Shown here in pieces: positions 37,366 to 48,453 of a DNA stretch of 64,000 bases (position 1 is the stretch's first letter; every line of letters begins with the position of its first letter). Below the pieces are notes generated by a model, which was given only the letters and a program-made list of their open reading frames with translations, was not told the DNA's origin and made no database searches. The stretch comes from an uncultured bacterium (GTDB lineage Bacteria; Patescibacteriota; Gracilibacteria; Absconditabacterales; Absconditicoccaceae). A program made the translations under genes and the position numbers. The stretch is taken from contig CAMJSB010000002.1 in assembly GCA_946408385.1 (NCBI GenBank), forward strand, positions 117,873-181,872. Direction: 5' to 3'.

Positions 37366-38304
37366 ATGGAAATCAAAAAGATAGATACTACTACACAGAA
37401 ACAGACAATTCTTGCTTCTAGGCCAGATAGTTTTGATGATTTTATTGGGCAGTCTCATATCAAAAAGATGCTCCAAACAGCTATTATTAGTGCCAAAAAA
37501 AGAAACTGACCACTATGACATATTCTTTTTTCATGACCAAGCTGATTTTGAAAAACTACAATGGCTCATATTATTTCCCAAGAATTATGTGTAAATAATA
37601 AGGTAATTACAGCATACGCGATTTCCAAACCTAGCGAAATAGTCAGTATTCTCAATGCTTTAGAATCATGAGATATCTTATTTATCGATGAAATTCATCG
37701 TCTCAAGCCGAATGTGGAAGAGGTTCTTTATACAGCAATGGAGGACTTTGTGGTCGATATGGTGATGCCAGAGTGATGAAATATCAGAATTCCAATTAAT
37801 CCATTTACCTTAATCTGAGCCACTACAAAACCAGAAATGCTATCCAAACCGATGAAGAATCGTTTCGTTTATTCCTTCCATTTGGTAGATTACACTGATG
37901 CTGAAAAATCCATAATTATTCAGAGATATCTCCAGGTTTACGATGTTCATCACGATTCATCTATCCCATCAGAAATTGCCAAAAAAGTGGATTCAGTTCC
38001 GAGGGAAATTCATAATTTATGTATAAAAATTCGTGATTATTGCATAGAAAAATGAATTAAAAATCTGACTTCTTCAGAATTATCACAATTCTTCCAACAT
38101 GCTCAAATTCATGATGGAGGGTTGACTCCTCTACATGAGAGATATTTGGAAGTTTTAGCTCAATATGATAGACCGATCTGACTCAGAGTAATAGCTACAC
38201 AACTTTGAATGTGAGAAAAAGCTGTGGAAGATGATATTGAACCATTATTACTCAAACTCTGAAGAATAGAGAAAACTACACAGTGAAGAATCCTTTCTAG
38301 ATAA
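37366..38304 (+). CDS. ruvB: Holliday junction branch migration DNA helicase
   Basis: [21 protein letters not shown], Walker [22 protein letters not shown] (Gly = TGA), [46 protein letters not shown]. Confidence 0.93.
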
Positions 38305-38390
38305 TATTGATAGTTATTTTAATCATAAAACTTGAAATGCGATTACAAATCGTTATCTAAATATCAGATTTATAGTTTAATTACTTTATT

Positions 38391-38885
38391 ATGAAAAAAT
38401 TTTTTTGAATACTATCCTTGTTGTGAATATTAGCTCTTTCATGATGTGGAACTTCAAATGTGGTGGAGTATAATGACAAATTTGTGGCCATTGTTAAAGA
38501 GTGTACTGATGCAAACCAAGCCTTATACCAAAATTATAATTCTGAGCTAACAACCCTTGATTCTATAGAACAATCTGTGCATGATAATATAATTATATGT
38601 CAGTGAGCTCAAGAAAAAGCATCAAAAATATGAAATTATGATGGGGATTCTAGTTTAAAAGATGGTGTAGTTAATTTATTGGCCATGGAAGTTGATTATC
38701 TTAAAAAATTTGCAGCTACTAAACCTTATCGAAATATAGATAGTCTGACTGACGAAAATAGAGAAGCTTATAAGTGAATAGTTAACGATTTAAATGAGAG
38801 TCAAAATGTATTGAATAAGCAATTTACTGATTTACAAAATATACAGGAAGAATTTGCTGCAAAACATTGATTAAATTTAGAATAG
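38391..38885 (+). CDS. Lipoprotein of unknown function
   Basis: Lipobox MKKFFGILSLLGILALSGCG. Confidence 0.75.
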
Positions 38886-38894
38886 TAAAAATAT

Positions 38895-38923
38895 AAAATC
38901 CTGATTTAATTCAGGATTTTTTT
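38895..38923 (+). terminator. Rho-independent terminator
   Basis: aatcctga-tttaat-tcaggattttttt. Confidence 0.85.
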
Positions 38924-39115
38924 GTAAGTAAAATTTTTATGCAAGAGTAAGGGAAAATATTCTAAATTAAAAACTTTATTATCGTATAGTTTTATAAAAT
39001 GTCAAGATGAAGATTCCGCATGAATTGGTTAAATATCTATAAAACACTAATTTATAACTAGTGTTTTACAATAAAAATATTTGTCATATTTTATATAAAA
39101 TAGTTGCTAAAAAGC

Positions 39116-39143
39116 TTGAAATTCATTTTTATTCTCCTAATAT
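39116..39143 (+). promoter_or_regulatory. Putative promoter of HU gene
   Basis: TTGAAA N16 TAATAT. Confidence 0.5.
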
Positions 39144-39187
39144 AACTTTCGTACGAAGTACTTTTTATTTCATACTTATTAGTACTA

Positions 39188-39463
39188 ATGACTAAAACTG
39201 CATTAATCGCTAGCTTAGCAGAAGAATTAGGAGTTTCTAAGAAACTAGCTGCTGAATTAGTAAACGCTTTCATCGACACTGTAATGAATGGTGTTAAAAA
39301 AGAAGGAGAAGTTAGAATTCAAGGATTCGGAACTTTCAAAGCTTCAAAAAGAAAGGCTAGAGAAGGAGTTAATCCTCAAAATCCTTCACAAAAAATCAAA
39401 ATCCCTGCAATGAAAGTTGTTACATTCAAAGCTGGATCTGAATTCAAAGCTATGGTTAAATAG
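39188..39463 (+). CDS. hup: HU-family DNA-binding protein
   Basis: MTKTALIASLAEELGVSKKLAAELVNAFIDTVMNGVKKEGEVRIQGFGTFKASKRKAREGVNPQNPSQKIKIPAMKVVTFKAGSEFKAMVK. Confidence 0.97.
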   Translation: MTKTALIASLAEELGVSKKLAAELVNAFIDTVMNGVKKEGEVRIQGFGTFKASKRKAREGVNPQNPSQKIKIPAMKVVTFKAGSEFKAMVK

Positions 39464-39483
39464 TTATAAACCAAATACTTTGC

Positions 39484-39516
39484 AAAAATCCCAGACTTCG
39501 GTCCGGGATTTTTTTG
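39484..39516 (+). terminator. Rho-independent terminator of HU gene
   Basis: atcccagac-ttcg-gtccgggattttttt. Confidence 0.85.
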
Positions 39517-39545
39517 AAATTTAGTTGGAATTGTTTTTTACAGTT

Positions 39546-40196
39546 TTACACTGGCCAACTAGTATAAATATCTATATGATTCTTATTAACTTTGCTTCAC
39601 ACATCATAAACCCTCCCTGGTCAGAGGGTTGTCATAATGAGTGTTCATCTTGGAAATTGTCTTTCATCTGCAGCAACTATAATGTATCAGTTCATATCCC
39701 TTATTGTTCAGTCCTTTCCATAATTCCGTATTTTCTGATTATTAGGTATTTTTTCCAATCACTGCCTCCCTCTATCTTCATTTAATATTTTTCTTATTAT
39801 CCATTCAATATTCTCAACTGGGAATTTTCACTTCCCGCTCTTGTAAGTATCTTTATCAGTATAATATGTTTCATAATGCGTTATATGTTTTTTTCTACCA
39901 TTTTTGGTCATTACCAAAGAATTTTCATATGTGGGATTTGTTGCACGACGTTTTCCAGTTCTTTTAAGCCTTTCTTTTACTCAAGGCACACTATAAGTCG
40001 CAGTTTTACTTAATTTTATTCATCAAAAAGAATCAGTAGGAGGGAATTTTACTCATGATTCAATCGATTCTGTAGACTCAGATTTAGCAGACATAATATC
40101 TTTTTCTAGTATCTCCTGTTCTCTTCTAGACTCACTTAGAGCGTTTTTTGCTTCTAAATTTTCCATATCAGGGGCATTTTTATATATTTCATTCAT
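39546..40196 (-). CDS. 3D-domain (RlpA/3D-like) protein
   Basis: Minus-strand frame MNEIYKNAPDMENLEAKNALSESRREQE...; C-terminal DMNGYIIVAADERQFPRGTLIMTTLGPGRVYDVGSKVNKNHIDIYTSWPV resembles 3D domain (…VAVDP..IPLGT…G.ikGnriDIY). Confidence 0.6.
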
Positions 40197-40354
40197 TTTT
40201 ATGAAAATAAAATATAAAATAAAAAAACACATATATTATATCTGAAAATATAAAATTTGTCAAAATTTTTGAGACATTTCCATGAAATAAAACTTTATTT
40301 GATTTTTCAATAAAATCTCATACATTCAAATCATGTTTACATAATCTTTTTTTA

Positions 40355-41224
40355 ATGCAATCAGAACAAAAATACACACTCCAAAATATAGATTCATTCG
40401 AGTTAAACCATATCTTTGATTGTTGACAATGTTTTCGTCGAAATAAAGGAAAAGACTGAAGTTATACATGAATTTTCTGAAATAATATTTTAAACGTTCA
40501 AAAAAAAATTGATTCAATTGATTTTTCATGAATTGTTGACTGAGATATTAAATCTATTGTGGATCAATATTTTGACCTAGATAGGAATTATTCTAAAATA
40601 CAATCTCAGCTTTCGAAAGTAGATAAATATATGAAAGAGAGTATTCAATATGGACATTGAATCAGAGTTTTAAATCAAGATTTACGAGAAACTATAATTT
40701 CATTTATCATTTCTGCAAATAATAATATCCCAAGAATTAAATGAATTATCGAGAGATTGTCACAAAAACATTGAACAGAAATTGACCGAAATGGACAACC
40801 ATATTTTACTTTCCCAACAGCAGAGCAACTCAAAGACGTGAGCATTTCAGATTATAGAAAACTCTGATTATGATTTAGAGATCAAAGATTATACGAAACT
40901 ACAAGAATGATTCTTGATGGGAAAATAGACTTAAATTCACTCTATAAAAAAGATACCCAGACTGTTAAAAATGAATTATTAAATCTCAGTTGAATTTGAC
41001 CAAAAGTAGCAGATTGCATTCTCTTATTCTCTGACTTAAAAAGATTAGAAGTTTTTCCTATTGATGTACGAGTTCGTAGAGTAATGAACGAATTATATAT
41101 CCATAATCAAGATGAAACTAAAGTAAATAAAAATCAGATTCAAAAACTCGCTCACGAAAAATTTTGAGATTATGCATGATTGGCACAAGAATATCTTTTC
41201 TATCGAGCAAGGACAAAACTTTAG
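40355..41224 (+). CDS. 8-oxoguanine DNA glycosylase (OGG1-type HhH-GPD)
   Basis: FDCGQCFR[CGA]NK, QDL[CGA]ETIISFIISANNNIPRIKGIIERL, LLNLSGIGPKVADCILLFS, FPIDV[CGA]VRRVMNELY. Confidence 0.88.
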
Positions 41225-41239
41225 CTAAAAAATATCTTT

Positions 41240-41490
41240 TCTTGATATTTATTACTATATTTTTATAAGGAAAATAATCTTAGTTAAGTAATCCTTGTTT
41301 TTTTTAGTTTTTACACCATAAAAATGCCAATCAAAAAAACTTCAGAAAAGAAGACGCCAGCCCAAAAGTCATGAGAAAAAAAGACAACGGTTAAAAAAGC
41401 CACGGAAAAAAATAAATCAGAAATTAAAATATGCCCTTACTGCTGAAATGAAATAAAGGAAAAGGCTATAAAATGCCAGTATTGCGGAGA
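41240..41490 (+). repeat. Direct repeat copy 1 (promoter region plus 5' end of zinc-ribbon gene)
   Basis: Near-identical to the upstream region and 5' end of the 42153 gene (atgccaatcaaaaaaacttcagaaaagaagacgcca...). Confidence 0.9.
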
Positions 41491-42022
41491 ATTTTTTGAT
41501 AGTCCAAATAAAATGAGAAATAAGGTAGTGCAGGGTGTTTCAGAATATTCAATGGATAATGATGTTGAATACACAGAAAATTCTTTTGCAAGTTTTATAA
41601 CATGAAGCAAACTTAATAGAATCTGAAGAGCAAAATATGTGGCTAGAGGGTTTGTATTAACTTTAATGTTGTATGCATGTTTACTCATTTTAGCGTGAAT
41701 TGTATCAGGTTTGTCAGGTTCAAATGCTGAAAATATTATGGCAATTCCTATGATAGCCTTTTTAGGTGTTTCTTTATACTGAAATATTATTCTTAATAAT
41801 AAGAGATTACATGATTACTGATCATCATGATGGCGACAATTACTATTATTTGTGCCAATAGCTAATATTGTACTTTTGTTGTGTATGTATTTTGGGTCGT
41901 GAAATGAATGAGAAAATCAGTATTGAAAACCTAGTGAAACTAAGACACGAGAAAAAGTTCTGACGGTTATATATGTTGTGTTTTTAGTTTTCATGCTTAT
42001 AGCAGCACTTTCAGCAAATTAA
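41324..42022 (+). CDS. Zinc-ribbon plus DUF805-like membrane protein
   Basis: ICPYCGNEIKEKAIKCQYCGEFF; SLYGNIILNNKRLHDYGSSGWRQLLLFVPIANIVLLLCMYFGSGNEGENQYG typical DUF805. Confidence 0.82.
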
Positions 42023-42059
42023 TCATAAATTAGTATATTAAAAATCATAAAAAATATAT

Positions 42060-42322
42060 TATAAAAAATTCTTGATATTTATTATTATATTTTTATAAGG
42101 TAAGTAATCCAAGATAAGGAGTTCTTGTTTTTTTAGTTTTTATCTTATAAAAATGCCAATCAAAAAAACTTCAGAAAAGAAGACGCCAACCAAAAAGTCA
42201 TGAGAAAAAAAGACAACGGTTAAAAAAGCCACGGAAAAAAATAAATCAGAAATTAAAATATGCCCTTACTGCTGAAATGAAATAAAGGAAAAGGCTATAA
42301 AATGCCAGTATTGCGGAGAATG
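42060..42322 (+). repeat. Direct repeat copy 2
   Basis: See copy 1. Confidence 0.9.
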
Positions 42323-43364
42323 GTTTCAAAAAAAATCTACGACAAGAAGCGAATGAGAAAATAGAGAAACAAGAAGATCTACTGCCAAAGCAATTGACCA
42401 CAAAGAAAATTCTTTTGTGAGTTTTATAACATGAACAGATCTTAATAGAATCTGAAGGGCAAAGTATCTTGCAAGAAGTGTGGTGTTTGACTTACTTATT
42501 TACGTATGTATGTTGTTCGCATGATGAATTATTTCAGCTTTTGTGAACACAGATGTAGGGGGAGTAATGAATATCATTTTAGCTCTTATTGTGCTAGCTG
42601 TTTGTGGATTAGCTTTATATTGAAATATAGTTCTTAATAATAAAAGATTACACGATTGGTGATGGTCATGATGGGCTCAGTTGTTGCTATTAGTTCCATT
42701 TGTAAATTTTATCTTTTCAATATGTATGCGAGTTATTCCATGAAATAAATGAGAAAATGAATATGGAGAGCATTGTAATAGTAAAACACGAGAAAAGGTT
42801 GTAGCAATAATCTGTGTATGAATAATCCCATTATGAATCCTTATTGCTGCATTGATGCCAAGAATGCAATCAGCCCAAGGTAGAGCAAGAGATGTATCAC
42901 GTAAGACAGCTTTATCTCAATTGCAGACAGCTATAGTAACTTATCAATCAGATTATGGTAAATGGCCAGGAATGGATAGAGCGAAAAATTGAATACCAGT
43001 ATCTGAAATACAATCAGAACTTATCTCTGCTGGAATGTCAGATGTGCCAAGGGATCCATTGAGAGACGTTAAATTAACTTGATTATGATCTTATCAGGGG
43101 GACGGTGAAGGTAATTATGCATATATAGTTTCCAAAAGAAATGGTATAGATAATTGATGATTTGTATTGATGGCAAAAACTGAAGTACCATGATCATCTA
43201 ATTGGGTAGTTTGTGATGATGGTGAATGAAAAATAAATACAGAAACAGATTTATCGAATATTATGCTATGTGATATGGTAGAAAAGTGAAATTATTGTTC
43301 AAATTCAAATTGACACTGTACATATTCATCAGAAGGTGAATTGAGATACATATTAACGTTTTAG
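42153..43364 (+). CDS. Zinc-ribbon plus DUF805-like membrane protein fused to a pseudopilin (T2S protein G-like) C-terminal domain
   Basis: ICPYCGNEIKEKAIKCQYCGEWF; LNNKRLHDWGWSGWAQLLLLVPFVN; then AALMPRMQSAQGRARDVSRKTALSQLQTAIVTYQSDYGKWP...SDVPRDPLRD. Confidence 0.8.
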
Positions 43365-43380
43365 GAATTGTTAATACAAA

Positions 43381-43413
43381 AAACTCTTAGGACAAAGACC
43401 TAAGAGTTTTTTA
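43381..43413. terminator. Bidirectional terminator between convergent genes
   Basis: aaactcttagg-acaaag-acctaagagttttttaa. Confidence 0.85.
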
Positions 43414-43425
43414 ATACAAATTTTT

Positions 43426-46092
43426 TTATTCTCCATCTTCCCATCTTTGGAAACGTTTAGATTTTTTCATGTACACAGACAAAATAGTTCAAATTCCAAT
43501 AAATATAGCTAATATCATTCACATTTCTTCCCAGATTTCAGCACTTAATGGCTGTAAATCAAACAATGTATTAATTCATGGAATGTAAACTACACCAAAG
43601 GCCAATCCAAATGCTCACAATAATGCTCAAATTAGCCATTTATTACTAAATAAACTTAATCCATACTGAGAACGAATAATCTGAATTTTAACTAATTCAC
43701 TCGCAGCCATAAATAGGAATACAGAGCTCCTAGCCATTTCTACATCTACATCATAATGTCTTAGGAATAGATATAAACTACCAATTACTACACTACTAGA
43801 AAGCAGAATAATATTCAATATCATTCTTCCATCGATTAGTCATTGACTAGCTTTACGAGGTTTACGATTCATTACATTTGGATTAATTGGATCTATTCAT
43901 AATGCAATTGCAGGTAATCAATCTGTAATTACGTTCAACCATAACAAATGAATTGCTAGTAGTGGAATAGGTACTCAAATCAAACTAGCTACGAATAGAA
44001 TTGCAATTTCACATATATTTGAAACTATCATATAGTTTACAAATTTTTGGATGTTGTCATAAATTCATCTTCATTCCTCTACTGCATTTACGATTGATTT
44101 GAAATTATCATCAGTTAGAATCATGTCAGCAGCTTCTTTGGTTACATCGGTTCCAGTGATTCACATTCATACTCCAATGTCTGCGGCTTTAATTGATGGT
44201 GCATCATTTACTCCATCTCACGTCATTGCCACTACATTTCATCTTCATCTCAAAATATTTACAATTTCCTGTTTGTCTGATGGATTTACTCTGGCAATTA
44301 CTCCTACAGTTTCGAGTAATTTGACTTTATTCTTAGACTTTTCAAAATCTGCTCCAGTAATTACATCTCCTTCGATTCCAAGTTCTCTTGCGATAGCTCA
44401 TGCTGTTACTTTATTATCTCATGTAATCATAATTACACGAATTCATGCATTTTTACATGTAGTAATGGAATCTTTCACTTCTTCACGTGGAGGATCAATC
44501 ATCGCTTGAAGTCCTACGAAAGTTAGATTCTTTTCTTCTTTTCATTCACCAAAAGCAAATCATAAAACTCTGAGTGCCTGCTCAGAGAATGTAGCAGCTT
44601 GATTGAGAATCTGCTTTTTCATATTTTTATCCAAATCTTTCACTTCTCAATTAATCAAAATTGTATCACACAATGGCAATAGTCATTCGATAGCTCATTT
44701 AGTATAAATCAGAATTTTTGGTAATTTTGAGATATAAGATTTCTTATATTTAGATTCATCAGCATTTTTACTTGATACTTTTCTAGCAAAAATCTCACTC
44801 ATCATTTTTCTCTCACTATCAAATGGAATTTCATCAATCCATTCCCAATCGTTGAGAAAATCTTCTTCTTTCATTCATGCTTTATATGCACTTACGAGCA
44901 ATGATCATTCTGTAGGGTCTCAAATTATTTCATTATTGTGTAATTTAGCAGTATTACACATCATCCCTATACTCAAAAGTGGGCGCAATCATTCAATTGG
45001 AGCGGAAAACTCTCACTTTGTAGAATATCATCTTCCAGTTACATCAACTATTTCTCCATTTACAAATAATTTCGTCACTGTCATTTCATTCTTCGTAAGA
45101 GTTCCAGTTTTATCTGTACAAATAATATTTACACTTCCAAGAGTTTCTACAGATGATAAACGTCTAACCAATACATTTTTCTTTACAAATCTTTTCACTC
45201 CTAGTCATAATGAAATGGTTACCACAGCCGGTAATCACTCAGGAATTGCAGCTACAGCTAAAGCAACAGCAGCCAAAAATGCCTGTTGAAAATCTATATG
45301 TGAAACTAGTCGATATACAATGAAAATAATTATACAAATCACAACAGCAGCGATTCAAAGAATCTTTGAAAGATTGTTCAGTTTTTTCTCTAGAGTTGTA
45401 GTTTTCTCCGGAGCATCTTCCAGCATTCATGCAATTTTTCACATTTCTGTATCCATTCCTATCGCAGTGACTACTGCTCTTCCGCGTCATTTAGTAGTCA
45501 TAGTCCCACTAAATACCATATTTTTCATATCGGCTAAGACGGAAGTTTCTCCAATTGTTGCAATATGTTTTTCTACAGGCACACTTTCTCATGTTAAAAT
45601 AGCTTCTTCTACTTCCAAATTTACAGCTTCAAAAAGTCTGGCATCTGCTGGAATTTTATCTCCAGCTTCGAGTAAAATCACATCTCAGATGGTCAATTCG
45701 CTTACATCTACTAAAGTTTCTTTTCCATCTCTGAGTACTTTCGCTTTTAATCATGCCATCTTTTTCAATGACTGAATCGCTTTATCAGCTTTATATTCCT
45801 GGAAAAATCATAGCAAAGCATTTAAAACAACCACAGCTCAAATAATGATAGCATCCATTCATTCTCCAATCAAAGAAGAAATTATCGCAGCAATAACTAG
45901 AATTATCACTAACGGCGATGTGAATTGAGACAAAAATATTTTGAAAGCAGAATTATTATTCTTTGATTGAATTGCATTTGGTCAGAATAATTCATTTCTC
46001 TGTTTTGCTTCTTTTTCAGAAATTCAATTTTCCGAAGTTTGCAATTCCTTAAGTAAATCACTAAATTCCATTTGATAAGCATTTTGTTTCAT
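43426..46092 (-). CDS. Cation-transporting P-type ATPase (P2/Ca2+-type)
   Basis: Minus-strand frame: [99 protein letters not shown]. Confidence 0.95.
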
Positions 46093-46126
46093 TTTTTATT
46101 TATAATTTTTATATAAAATCAGATTT

Positions 46127-46387
46127 TTATTGTTTTGCATTTTCTACAGGTTCAGATAATTCATCTATTTTTCCATCATCTATTAATAATATGCCTAATC
46201 ATATCACAATACATATTATGGAGCTAATAATTGGATATTTTGGGAAAAGAAGTATGGTAAGTAAATCCTGAACTCATTTCCATAGCATTACAACTGCCAA
46301 AAAAATTAGAAATATATTTAGATTTGATTTGTGATCTTTTCTAAATCTTCTAATCTTTTTAAGTATTCTTTTTGAGAATTTAAGCAT
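46127..46387 (-). CDS. Small two-TM membrane protein
   Basis: MLKFSKRILKKIRRFRKDHKSNLNIFLIFLAVVMLWKWVQDLLTILLFPKYP...; paralogous to 46411-46674. Confidence 0.65.
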
Positions 46388-46410
46388 GATATATAGTTAA
46401 ATACTAAATG

Positions 46411-46674
46411 TTATCTGTTTTTGTTCCTGTGAGGTTCTTCTTCTAGTTCTCATAATCTTCAATCATCCCATAAAAGTACAATAATTCCCACAATAATACA
46501 TGTTATGTTGCTTACTAATTGGTTCTCTGGTAAAATATACATTTCTAGCAAATCCCAAACTCATCTCCATATCATAATTATTGCTACACATTCAATGAGA
46601 ATGTTTACATTTGAATTATGGTTTTCCTTAAATTTTTTAAATTTCCTTAACAGTTTTTTTATAAATTTATTCAT
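46411..46674 (-). CDS. Small two-TM membrane protein (paralog)
   Basis: MNKFIKKLLRKFKKFKENHNSNVNILIECVAIIMI...DLLEMYILPENQ... Confidence 0.65.
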
Positions 46675-46854
46675 AATTTTTATTCTGTATAAAATCTTAT
46701 AATTTATTATATTCCAAAAACGAAAAAATGCAAAAAATCACAGAGAAAATTAATACAAAAATTTAAATATGAAAAAATCTGCACAAATTTGTCACAAAAT
46801 TAGATTTCTTTCGTATACTATAGTGAAAGGGTTTAATATTTTTTATTTGGGAGA

Positions 46855-48336
46855 ATGAGGCTTTCAGAGTATTTCAGACAACAACACTTACAAGAAATGC
46901 CAGCTCATCTCAAGAGCGAGCTTTTTTCTCGTATCCAAAAAGAAAAAAACTGAATAGAAATTTCGACCAAAATTTCATCCAAAATATTTTTCTTTGCATC
47001 CAAAAGAATTATGTATGCTTCATTAGCAGCGATTCTTGTATTTGTTGTCTTTGGGTGATTAGTTTTGGATAAGACACAAGTAGTAGATTTCTGAATCTTT
47101 TCAGTAAAACAGAACAATACTCCAAATGGTGTTTTTGCTGATTATATAGCAGAGATAGTTGAATTTAATGGAGAATATTCTTTGGTTAGAGATGGAAAAA
47201 CTGTACTAAATTCAGATAAATTAAATACTATTAAAGATGGGGATATTGTTTCATTTCCAGAGTGAACTGACTTGATATTCAATTTAGAGGATTGAACTCA
47301 AGCCAAGATAGTTTGACCAGCAGAATTTTCTATAACTAAAACTGAAAAATGATACCAGATTTCTTTGTTTGATGGTAAATTTTTCAGAATTTATAGTCCA
47401 GAAAACTCATCAAATATGGAGATAGTTACTCCAGATTTTTCTATTTCTCAGGAGAAAGATCAGGTTTTGGATCTTCATATTGCCAAAGAGGAAAATGGAG
47501 AAATGTTGGTAAAAAATGATGGAGATAAGATTATAGTAAAGACTAAAAAATCAGAAAAAAAATCAGAAATTAAACAAGTATCTAGTGAATTGGTTGCTAT
47601 CAATCCAAATTCTGAAAAAATTAATGTAATCGAGAATGGTGAAGTAATGCTGAATTTTATGGCTAAAAATAATATTTCGGCTACATTTACTTTATCTACG
47701 GAAGATGTGAAGTGGCCAGAAATCAAGCACGAAGAAAAGAATGATCAAATTGCTATGCAACCAAAACAAGAGCCAAAACAACATACACAGAATGTAAAAA
47801 CTGAAGAAGTAGAGCAGGTAACAACCAAGGAAACAGCAGTTGAAGCTGTGGCAGAAAAAGACCCTTTGTTGGAATGATTAAAAGAGATAATATCAGCAGA
47901 TGATAAAGAGGTTTGAGAAATTAATGAAGATATTACAGCACAATTATGATTATCATCAGAAGATTCTCAGAAAGTGCCATCTACTACTCAGATGCAAACG
48001 TTAAAAACAAATCTGAATAGTTTCTTTCTTATGAATACATTTGAAAGTATTTATAATAATGATAGAGCGGCCCAAAGCATCTCAAGATTAGCAGATCGTA
48101 TCAATTCTATTTCATCCAGTTTCTGATATTCATATAGAGCGAGTTCAGATTTGTCTAGTATTAAATCAACTACCCAATCATTAAAATCTGAGCTTGAAAA
48201 AGATTATTATATTTCACCATCTTACATCCTTCAGCTGGAGAAAGTAGCCAACTGGTGTGACGAACTCAAAAATCCATCAAAATCAGATTGGGAGAGTTTA
48301 AAATCAAATCTACCAACATATTTAAGATTAATGTAA
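46855..48336 (+). CDS. Single-TM FecR-like / anti-sigma-like membrane protein
   Basis: N-terminal MRLSEYFRQQHLQEMPAHLKSELFSRI, TM YASLAAILVFVVFGGLVL, FecR-like region IVEFNGEYSLVRDGKTVLNSDKLNTIKDGDIVSFPEGTDLIFNLEDGTQAKIVGPAEFSI. Confidence 0.7.
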
Positions 48337-48352
48337 TTCTTTATATAATTAG

Positions 48353-48380
48353 AATCTCAGCTTTATGCTGAGGTTTTTTA
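48353..48380 (+). terminator. Rho-independent terminator
   Basis: ctcagc-tttat-gctgag-gtttttta. Confidence 0.85.
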
Positions 48381-48453
48381 TAATTGAAATTATCAAAATT
48401 TTTACTATCTTTATACTCGCTAAATAAAAGATTTTTATTTATCATTTATTATT

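Noticed and set aside
43627-45775. Plus-strand ORFs at 44099, 44852, 45320 and minus ORF fragments at 43627 and 45239
   Set aside because: Plus-strand ones are antisense to the continuous P-type ATPase CDS (43426-46092, minus); 43627 is just a standard-code fragment of that CDS; 45239 is out of frame.
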